Below, piece by piece: positions 56,379 to 64,000 of a stretch of 64,000 nt of DNA. The stretch lies in the NCBI GenBank assembly GCA_026182355.1, contig JAPFBL010001014.1, positions 1-64,000 of the forward strand, given 5' to 3'. Positions within the stretch are counted from its first letter, which is position 1, and the number at the start of each line of letters is the position of its first letter. The translations under genes and the position numbers were made by a program. The notes under the pieces are model-generated. The model was not told where the DNA came from. It saw only the letters and a list, made by a program, of their open reading frames with translations, and made no database searches. Source of the stretch: Hermatobates lingyangjiaoensis. Lineage: Eukaryota > Arthropoda > Insecta > Hemiptera > Hermatobatidae.

Positions 56379-56905
56379 GTTAAATTAAAATCGATGACTC
56401 ATGCTTAGTCATTGCTATAAATAGATTAAAAGGATAGTACAGGTTAATATAAAGAGAAGGTCAAAGGTCAATAATGAACAGGAAACAAGCGGTTAGAATA
56501 AAAGAGTTGAAAGTCCAAGAAATTCAAGAAAGGCCAAGTGACATGTTAAATTAAAATCTATGACTCATGCTTAGTCATTGCTATAAATAGATTAAAAGGA
56601 TAGTACAGGTTAATATAAAGAGAAGGTCAAAGGTCAATAATGAACAGGAAACAAGCGGTTAGAATAAAAGAGTTGAAAGTCCAAGAAATTCAAGAAAGGC
56701 CAAGTGACAAGTTAAATTAAAATCTATGACTCATGCTTAGTCATTGCTATAAATAGATATAAGGAGAAGGTCAAAGGTCAATAATTAACAGGAAACAAGC
56801 GGTTAGAATAAAAGAGTTGAAAGTCCAAGAAATTCAAGAAAGGCCAAGTGACATGTTAAATTAAAATCTATGACTCATGCTTAGTCATTGCTATAAATAG
56901 AATGA
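56366..56905. repeat. Tandem repeat, 166-base unit, 3.3 copies
   Basis: ggccaagtgacatgttaaat recurs at 56366, 56532, 56698 and 56842. The third unit lacks about 22 bases. Units are nearly identical. Confidence 0.93.
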
Positions 56906-56939
56906 CTATTTATATATAAATAAATATATATATAGTCAT

Positions 56940-57040
56940 ATATATATATATATATCTGAGTTGAGTTTTTGACTCTGACAAAGATCGCTTGTTACGGTTA
57001 AAGATCTTAGTCTTGTTTTCCCATTTCATATTGTGGTTAA
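56940..57040 (+). repeat. Foldback family A, single arm
   Basis: gagttgagtttttgactctg to catttcatattgtggttaag. Confidence 0.75.
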
Positions 57041-57041
57041 G

Positions 57042-57360
57042 TTTGTCTGTCTGTCCGCTAAGTAATTAAAACTGGAGACATTTAGATGCAAAGAAACATA
57101 TGGATCTTACATAACTATTTTTGGGGGAACTAACTATGGTATTTGATTTTGATTTTGAGGGTCCGTTTTAGGTATTTATTGCCCATAACCAATCTGTTTA
57201 TATAAAATACAAAGTTTTCTGTCTGTCCGCTATAGAAATAAAACTGGAGACATTTAGATATAAAGAAACATATGAATCTATTATAACTTTTTTCGAAGGA
57301 ACTTGCTACGGTATTTTGATTTTGATCACAGTTCCTTCTTGAGATCTACCACTCATAATC
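57042..57360 (+). repeat. Two direct copies of a 170-base element
   Basis: tctgtctgtccgctaagtaa with actggagacatttagatgca at 57047, and the same start at 57220. Confidence 0.75.
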
Positions 57361-57784
57361 AAAACACGGACCTAACATCAAGTGTTCGAAACGCGCTGTT
57401 TAGTTTCTTGTAAAAATTTTTTGTGTGGAGACTTAATACTTTTCGTAACATTAGTAAATATCACACTATATAACAGATTGCACAGTAAATGAATTAAGTT
57501 ACAGTCCATTGATATTAGGATTAGCTGTATTTTGTTGCGGTTATACGACTGCTGACCTCAATTTCATTTTAATTCAGAACAAGCTGTTCTATCCATAGCT
57601 TTCACAAAATAGTTGTATTTGTTCTATACATTAAATATTTTACTTTCCATTTTGATTTAATGATTTCCACGGATTTCTAACTCGCTGATCGACGATATGA
57701 ACGTTAAGCCGTCGGTCCCGAGCCTGTACGATGCCAGGTACTCGTTAAAAATCCCTACTCAAAATGCCCTTGAGTTAGGCAAAA

Positions 57785-58231
57785 TTAGGCAGGTTAGGGA
57801 CCCCACTTTCTACATGTAAGCTTTGGATCAGACAGAGAATTAATGAACACGTCAATCAAAGATGATCTGAGGAGGACATATATCTTATTTTAAAGCAGCT
57901 GTGGGCTTCCTGCAACTCCAGAAGGACTCCCCGGCTATAGGAAAACACGCCACCAGGTTAGGAATGGAGGCAAGGGATTTTTGTAGGGTATGCCAGAACG
58001 AGGAAGAGACAATTCCTCACTTTCTCTGTCAATTCTCTGGTTTGACAATCTTGAGAACTTAGCATCTACTGGTATCAGGGATCTGTCTAGATTTCTTGTT
58101 CTCTCGAGATGGTTCGAGTGGGCCAGGGACGGGGGAGAATAGCCCCAATTCTTCTTTGTGGTATCACAAGGGGCCGGCTTGCAGCCTATGTGTGTTCTCT
58201 CTCGGGACGGCCACTGTAACCTAACCTAACC
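57785..58231 (+). mobile_element. LINE 3' end, 5'-truncated, with 9-bp target duplication
   Basis: 5'-truncated insertion between TAGGCAAAA copies (57776-57784, 58232-58240). Its last 100 bases (ttctttgtggtatcacaagg ... actgtaacctaacctaacc) match the tail of the first SINE type. Confidence 0.88.
57870..58063 (+). pseudogene. LINE pol C-terminal fragment
   Basis: Frame reads YFKAAVGFLQLQKDSPAIGK, HATRLGMEARDFCRVCQNEE, ETIPHFLCQFSGLTILRT, stop. The C--C----EE--PH-L-C zinc-knuckle end follows the RNase H region in Jockey/R1-group LINEs. All upstream domains are lost. Confidence 0.75.
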
Positions 58232-58325
58232 TAGGCAAAAGTTAGGACTCGCAATGCAGAATCTGTAGAATCTACAGATAAGCCGGTAATCGGCTGACGG
58301 TATCAGCTGCTAGGGGAACAGTTTA

Positions 58326-59400
58326 AAGAGTAAAGAAAAAAATAAAAGATATTAATAAGAAATATTTTCAAACACAATTTAGCATTAAGACCCAGAAATT
58401 TATATCATAATGCACGGATAAAAAATGTGCAAAAAAATTTAAAAAAAAATTTAAATCAAGTACCTGGCTCATGGATATTAATTTTAAAATAGCATGATTT
58501 CTGTCTGAAAAAAAAATCTTTTAGAAGGGAAGTGTATTTAATTATTGGGAGTAATTCGATTGATATATTTTCTATTGAAACTTAAGTAAATTTGTTTCGT
58601 GTTCAAGGTTGTAACGAACAAAGTTGGACTGTAACAAGTTTCGTGAGAAGCAATGAAATCGTTAGCATTGATATGCGGAGAACGAGGCCCTTGGAAGGGT
58701 TTTGGGCTGGAAGGAGGGTGTGGAGGGGTGAACCTAAAGGTCCATCTTGTATTCTGCTTCACCCATGTGTACCAAGCCCCTAGACAAACACATCACTCCC
58801 TTCAGCTGTCTATCTAAGACACCTATACCCCCACCCCACAATCTGTCAATAATACCAACATTACAACACTAAATTCACTAAGATATTAATTATTCGATGA
58901 AGGATGACCAAAGTAAATCAAGACTGCTATCAGTGTTTACTTAGTCCAAGATTATCATTGAATCTAATGTTTAAATCTAATAGTTTAACTTATACCAAAC
59001 CCTGGTTCAAACCTGCACGTATTGTTTCCCTATGTTTATTGTTTTTCATTTGTTTCTATATTTAACAATATTTTTACTACTATTAGCAATAGTTATACCT
59101 TAAAGAAATTTACATAGATGGCACTAATAATGAACTAAATATAATTTGCCCTTTTGTTATTTACCAAAATAGTACATTAATAACAATATAGAAACATAGA
59201 CCGGCTTAAGAATGCTTCAGAAATTAGGGCAGAAGTTATAGCAATTTTAAAAACCCTGAGCTGGGTAGACGAAAATACAGACATCAAGTGTTCAATCAGA
59301 ATTGACAATATGAACAGTAAAATATGTTTAGATCTATGAAAAAATCATCTGATTCATAACCCTATTAAATTAGAGATAGATGCAGTTAATCTAATGTAGT
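58326..59400. other. No gene recognised
   Basis: AT-rich. A 64-codon frame at 58592-58783 follows an ag but has no recognisable motif or clear donor. Confidence 0.45.
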
Positions 59401-59712
59401 GCAATCAGTTATTATATGGCATTTACTCATTGTAGGGTAAAAAGCTAATGAAATGGTCTCCACAAATAAAAACAAAACGTTAAACGAAACGATAAAATTA
59501 TTATACGATAAAAGTCCCCCATCTCGTATAAACAAAGCGTTTCGAACACGTAGTGTTCTTCTTCTTCAGAGGTATAACTGGCACAGTTGTACCACAGACA
59601 CTCATCCGTAGTTAATGCCTGAAGAAGAACACTACGGGTTCGAAACGCATTGTTTATAGGATTAAATTTTTAAATGTGGAGACCATGTCATTAGCTTTTG
59701 AAAGCTAAATAC
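59400..59712. repeat. Foldback family D, two arms
   Basis: agcgtttcgaacacgtagtg left, actacgggttcgaaacgcat right, outer arms with tgtagggtaaaaagctaatg. Confidence 0.85.
59617..59650 (+). ncRNA. Hammerhead-like motif, family D copy
   Basis: CTGAAGA (59619-59625), extra A, stem GAAC/GTTC, GAA, then ACGCAT, one change from the self-complementary ACGCGT of the 34.6-kb copy. Confidence 0.4.
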
Positions 59713-59929
59713 TTTATTTTAGGGATGGAATTCCTGGCACGCATGCCAAATATGGCACGAGAGCGGCTTGTTTCTGACCCACCAAACATTCGTTTGTAAC
59801 GAACTCCATTTCAGGACTTTTTCTTAGCAATGACTTTTTGTTTCTCAGATAAATAAATAATTTCCATTACAAAACACTATTTAGATAAATGAAACTAAAC
59901 ATAAAACACACTAAAGTTAGACTCATGAG

Positions 59930-60240
59930 AGGACCAGGTTAGCTCAGTGGTTATCGTACTCGCCTCTTAACTGGTAGATCCGGGGTTCAATACCCACCCA
60001 CCTAGCCCTCGATTTATTCACGCGGCAGATGAATAAATCTGAGAACGTCATCCCTCAGAGATACGTTAAGCCGTCGGTCCCGAGCCTGTACGATATCAGG
60101 TACTCGTTAAAGATCCCTACTCGAAATGCACTTGAGTTAGGCAAAATTTAGGACTCCCATTGTAGAATCACCGATCAAACAAAAAGCCGGTACACGGCTG
60201 ATGTTATCACCCGTTAGGTCATCGGTTTTTACAATAAAAA
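59930..60240 (+). mobile_element. SINE with second tail type, full length
   Basis: Head accaggttagctcagtggtt, B-box ggggttcaatac, body, tail gatcaaacaaaaagccggta, A-rich end. Confidence 0.87.
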
Positions 60241-60765
60241 ATAGACTCATTAATTGATATTATTTGTCGTAAATGTCAAAAATTATCTATTAATTAACGT
60301 AAACTTTGATTTAATTTTTATTCTAATTATTTAACGATTGTAAATGGTAATATTTAGACAAGTTTTAAAGGAAATAGGTTTAAAGTTTATGTATATTAAT
60401 TTATATTATTTTGACTAATTAATTTAAGGTGGATATATATTTTATTTATCACATTTATTTTATTTTTTAAGGAACAGTTTAATACATTTCTCTGTATATT
60501 AAACTAATATTTATATAAAAGCACTGACAGAAGGGGACTATTTAAAAATGAGACAATTTAGATGTCATTTGATTGGTCGCCAGTAGAACTTAGTCATTCT
60601 AAAAAGGTGCGAATACACTCCACTCCTAGTTTATTCCTCCGCGTCATCTTTAATCCAGTTTATTCTTTTCCTAGTCAATTCATTAAATAATACTTCAAAT
60701 AGTAAGTACAAATTACTTCTTCATTTATTTTTCTCTTTCTAATGATGTCTTAATTAGTTTAATGT

Positions 60766-60767
<2 letters not shown>

Positions 60768-60835
<68 letters not shown>
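60768..60835. repeat. TA microsatellite
   Basis: About 33 TA units, joined directly to a LINE fragment on its right. Confidence 0.95.
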
Positions 60836-60836
<1 letters not shown>

Positions 60837-61190
60837 TTAAGTTTTTCTATGGTTTTGTTGAGTGTCCTGAAGAAAATTCCTCTATGCAGTAAAATTACCT
60901 GACAGTCAGCCAGCAGGTGCAACGGTGTTTCTTCCTCTTCTTTGCAGAATCTGCAGAAACCCGTCATTGGTAATACCCATTCAGGCTGCCTACGTTTCGG
61001 GAGAATGTGACTTCCTTTCTCCTTCTTCGGGACAGTGTTCTTCCGGTCCTTAGATGAACTTGTGGGAGGTTGTCTCCCACTAGTTAGCGCTTTTGGACCC
61101 TCTTCGCATCGGGAGGATGGTCTCCAGACTTCTATATACTTAGTATCATACAGAGGAAAATCCCTGAAGCTCTATCGGTAGTATTTTATC
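60836..61190 (-). pseudogene. LINE pol C-terminal fragment, second family
   Basis: Minus strand, open from about 61190: YDTKYIEVWRPSSRCEEG, then GSHILPKRRQPEWVLP, MTGFCRFCKEEEETPLHLLA, DCQVILLHRGIFFRTLNKTI, EK. The C--C-EEEETPLHLLADC pattern is the LINE zinc-knuckle end. Cut by the TA tract. Confidence 0.7.
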
Positions 61191-61480
61191 CGCTACGGCA
61201 GAGCACAGCATGCCGGAGTAAGGATATTTACTCAAGGGGATCGCCTAGTACCCTTGAGGCTCCGTTCATATTTGGATTGGTGCTGGGATAAGAGGAGAGG
61301 ATTTGAGAAGTTGAAAGTATGTGAAGCGAAGGTGGTCATGCCACTTTGGAAGCGCTTGCATAGTGAATCTTTACTCTCTGTTCTCACTGTTATTATTAAG
61401 CTTTTTGTATCTTTGTAACTCAACTCTTTCATTCGTTTATGATTTGATTTATTCGTTATTATAATATTAATGTTTGTTTA

Positions 61481-61515
61481 ACCTGAAGATGACCAGTGCG
61501 GTTGAAAGCTTGATC
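61481..61515 (+). ncRNA. Hammerhead-like motif in PLE pLTR
   Basis: CTGAAGA (61483-61489), extra T, stem GACC/GGTT, GAA, palindrome AGCT (61507-61510), T. Same placement before a PLE head as at 4743. Helix I is eroded to one pair. Confidence 0.45.
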
Positions 61516-61579
61516 TACTTAGTAAAGTTCTATTTCGTTAAAAGTTTTCATAATTACGTCTTTGGGAGAGTTACAATTT

Positions 61580-61675
61580 CAGTTGCCTTTACAACACCGT
61601 TGTTTAGGAGAAAGGAACACGTTCTCAAAAACATCGTCAACACTGAAGCCGCTTTGGTCTTCAATGATATTTGTA
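61580..61675 (+). pseudogene. PLE ORF head fragment
   Basis: Frame reads FRRKEHVLKNIVNTEAALVF then NDICIYI, entering TA at 61672. Confidence 0.75.
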
Positions 61676-61684
61676 TATATATAT

Positions 61685-61721
<37 letters not shown>

Positions 61722-61917
61722 CAGTTGGTCAGCGCAGAGACCTACCCATAGCTATCCATGCTAATTCCCATGACCTCCCTTTCAATGATTGTTTCAGGGT
61801 ACAAATCCTCAAACAAATCCCCGAGTCTAATTCCCATGTCACCCTTAGAGCTTCCGAAGAGGCATTCATATGCCTCCTTGGGGCTCGTTCTCCTCCTGGT
61901 CTCAACCTGTACCGTTA

Positions 61918-62045
61918 ATTATTTTTTATTTTATTATTATTATTTTTATTATTATTTTATTATTATTATTATTTTATTATTATTATTATTATTATTTATT
62001 TTTTATTATTATTATTTCCTATTTTATATATTTTTTATCTTGTTT
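61918..62045 (+). repeat. TTA trinucleotide tract
   Basis: tattattattattttattat-type sequence, imperfect. Confidence 0.9.
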
Positions 62046-62049
62046 TCTA

Positions 62050-62235
62050 AATAAATATTGGAGGGATTTCTATTTTTCCTCTCCTCCGCTGGGGAGCAGC
62101 ATTGCGGTGGTTCCACGAGTTACTCTGGTGGCCAGTAGCAGTTTGCTTCTCAACGCGAGTACTTCGCACTTCTTCCCGATGACGACGGATGTCGAAATAT
62201 CGAAGTGAGTTCTGTAGTGTCTTTCTGTGTTCTTT
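62050..62235 (+). repeat. PLE pLTR-like family G copy
   Basis: ccgatgacgacggatgtcga then aatatcgaagtgagttctgt, an altered ribozyme-like core (CCGATGA). Confidence 0.6.
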
Positions 62236-62263
62236 TCTATGTGTTAAAGTGTATATATATATA

Positions 62264-62302
<39 letters not shown>

Positions 62303-62415
62303 AAGGATTTCTCATAAACACTTGAAATAACAATCAATGATCAAACAACAATATGAAATGGAAATAAATAACCGGTCAAATCCTTGGACTAGACATTGAA
62401 TCTGTTATATATATA

Positions 62416-62766
62416 CTTTTTTGATGAAAATACGATCCGAAATGGACAAATACAGTTCAATATACATAAAAAAACGTAGAGAAATTAAAAACACACACTT
62501 ACAGTCTCTAATTTTCGGTTGAACCGTCTTCAGGAGAGATAAGAAAGGGAAACCAAGCGCACTGGTACAGAGACGGTTGGAGACCAAACCGGTTAGTCTC
62601 CAACCGTCTCTGTACCAGTGCGCTTGGTTTCCCTTTCTTATCTCTCCTGAAGACGGTTCAACTGAAAATTAGAGACTGTAAGTTTGTGTTTTTAATTTCT
62701 CTATGTTTCTTTATGTACATTGAACTTTATTTGACCATTTCGGATCGTATTTCCATCGAAAAAGTG
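62416..62766. repeat. Foldback family B, 170-bp arms
   Basis: Arms 62416-62585 and 62596-62766 around ccaaaccggtta; arm text cacacttacagtctctaatt, aaccaagcgcactggtacag. Only a few mismatches by eye. Confidence 0.9.
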
Positions 62767-62789
62767 TATATATATACTCGTATATATAT

Positions 62790-63300
62790 ATATGTATATA
62801 CTTGTATATCTTGAAAAAATATTTTTTAATTATACTTTTCAATAGTTGTGTATTTTGTGGAAATAATTTTGCAAAATGAAATTCTGTACTGCGATATAAA
62901 ACGGTTACTGTTTTGAAAACTCCTGATATTGTTTTCATTTCCCTGATGTCATTTTTTTTAATATGTTTTTCCTTCAATATTCTCATCTCCAGCTTTACGT
63001 TTTCCACGTAGTTAGAGGGATAAAATATTATTCTTTTGATAGATGATTCTTTCTTTACAGTTATGGTTCATCAACGTTTATTAAGTTAACATTGATTTTA
63101 ATTAAGAGTTGTAAATTCTTCCAAATTAATCTTCATCTTTAACAGTATTGGACAATTATAATATCAGAATGTATTTCTCATACGTGAAAAACTCTAAATT
63201 CAGAGCCAGCTATGGTCCCAGGATCTCTGATGCTGAGCCTACTTGTAGCTGACCGTATAATGTTATTTCTCCAATAAACTGGACCAATTTTCAATTAATC
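62790..63300. other. Non-coding stretch upstream of exon
   Basis: AT-rich, no named repeat; intron by inference. Confidence 0.5.
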
Positions 63301-63322
63301 CATTAAGATGTGTTCTTTTCAG

Positions 63323-63592
63323 GCTTCACTAGACGAAGTGAAAGATTGGAAGCTGGAGCTTGGCGATGTTGAGGTGGGAGGAGGAGATGGTTCAGTGTTG
63401 AAAGAACTGGATGACATCATGAAAGCCCTGGAGGATCAGATAGCTGGCCTGCGTCAGTTATTGAAGCTGAGACAACAGTTCATTTCCCTCATTATGGAAA
63501 TCACTACTTTTATTGCTACCTACACAACCGTCGTGAGAGACATCGAACACTCCCCTGTTACTACTCAAGAAAAAATTAACAAATACAACGAG
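63323..63592 (+). CDS. Spectrin-repeat-like exon, nesprin-type
   Basis: Acceptor gttcttttcag ends at 63322; donor gtaatc at 63593; 270 bases, phase 0 to 0. It reads ASLDEVKDWKLELGDVEVGG, GDGSVLKELDDIMKALEDQI, AGLRQLLKLRQQFISLIMEI, TTFIATYTTVVRDIEHSPVT, TQEKINKYNE. Heptad-like helices, the LEDQI-LRQLL-LR core and the TQEKI-KY-E ending resemble spectrin repeats of nesprin/MSP300 proteins, which link nucleus and cytoskeleton. One helix repeat in one exon is weak evidence; another spectrin-family giant protein is possible. The phase does not follow directly from the LRR exon, so it is probably a different gene. Confidence 0.6.
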
Positions 63593-63689
63593 GTAATCTT
63601 TGGGGAGAATTTTCTGTTGAAACGAAATTCTCTATTTTATGCTAATCTTTTAGTGCACTTGCCTTTATTATTGACAATAAATTTATATA

Positions 63690-63790
63690 TATATAACCTG
63701 TTGGCTTTCGTCTTCTCTCCTTACTAGTTCATTTCCTGAGGATGACCGTCAAAGCAGTTAAAATATTGAATGTGAATCCTAGTTCCTCGT
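63690..63790 (+). repeat. PLE pLTR-like family G, degraded
   Basis: ggctttcgtcttctctcctt and cctgaggatgaccgtcaaag, with GAAA lost (taaaatattgaa). Confidence 0.6.
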
Positions 63791-64000
63791 TTTCATTCGT
63801 GGTTTAATATTTAATATTAAATTAAATATTATATAAACTAATAAATATTTTATAATAATGAAAGCAAATCAAAATTTTGGGTTTTTTTTGGATACCCAAA
63901 ATGTTACCCTCAAATGTGTGAGTGGGCTCCAAAACAATGCGGAAAGCCCAAACGGTTTTCGTTATTAATAATATACACGAATGGATCGTTGAAATCAAAT

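Larger units (their letters stand above)
57695..58325 (+). mobile_element. SINE split by a LINE insertion
   Basis: Body part 57710-57784 (cgtcggtcccgagcctgtac) continues at 58241 with ttaggactcgcaatgcagaa and the second tail type. The inserted LINE is at 57785-58231, flanked by TAGGCAAAA on both sides. Confidence 0.85.

Noticed and set aside
58205..58231. Telomere or interstitial telomere array
   Set aside because: Only two to three CCTAA units and always at the end of LINE/SINE copies; it is an element tail, not an array.
58592..58783. Candidate exon after gtgttcaag
   Set aside because: Weak acceptor without pyrimidine tract, no clear donor, no recognisable protein motif.
61758..62208. Hydrophobic Ile/Tyr/Phe frames resembling membrane proteins
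   Set aside because: They translate a TTA/ATT trinucleotide tract.

Overview
This is a eukaryotic, AT-rich, repeat-dominated nuclear window. Genes appear only as short exons with GT..AG splice sites, separated by kilobase introns full of transposable elements. The element mix points to an invertebrate, most likely an arthropod: Penelope-like elements (PLEs), Helitrons, tRNA-headed SINEs, and a LINE/SINE pair whose 3' ends run into CCTAA repeats (the arthropod telomere unit read on the other strand). I cannot name the species.

Left part (1-12,835): the 3' end of a plus-strand gene for the proteasome adaptor ECM29 (ECPAS). Six exons are readable: 3586-3677, 6874-7037, 8518-8614, 10652-10846, 11224-11295 and 12708-12835, with the stop at 12833-12835. 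Exon phases join cleanly except between exons 2 and 3, where a conserved exon appears to be absent. Its introns hold a 2.8-kb and a 1.2-kb polypyrimidine tract, a PLE endonuclease copy, a short Helitron and several tandem repeats.

Middle (12,836-47,700): no host gene recognised. Contents are a Tigger/pogo-type MITE with intact TA target sites, SINEs, Helitron copies with decayed helicase reading frames, a two-part repeat (called RepA and RepB here) present in inverted and tandem arrangements, a decayed Gypsy protease region, hAT-like MITEs, a GA tract, and many foldback modules.

Right part (47,700-64,000): three further plus-strand exons. One of unknown product (47708-47841) is phase-compatible with an LRR N-terminal-cap exon (54032-54146) of relaxin-receptor/LGR style. 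One encodes a spectrin-repeat-like, nesprin-like segment (63323-63592). They lie among PLE fragments, SINEs, a LINE 3' end inserted in a SINE, perfect palindromes and TA microsatellites.

The most interesting signal is not a host gene. Across at least ten unrelated foldback or pLTR-like modules the same small RNA fold recurs: CTGANGA, one extra base, stem II, GAA, a self-complementary block running from A to T, one H base, and a few bases complementary to those before CTGA. The blocks differ between families but stay self-complementary and the flanks stay complementary. This is what hammerhead ribozymes of PLEs look like, with a consistent one-base insertion. Several modules sit next to PLE protein fragments and most abut TA tracts.
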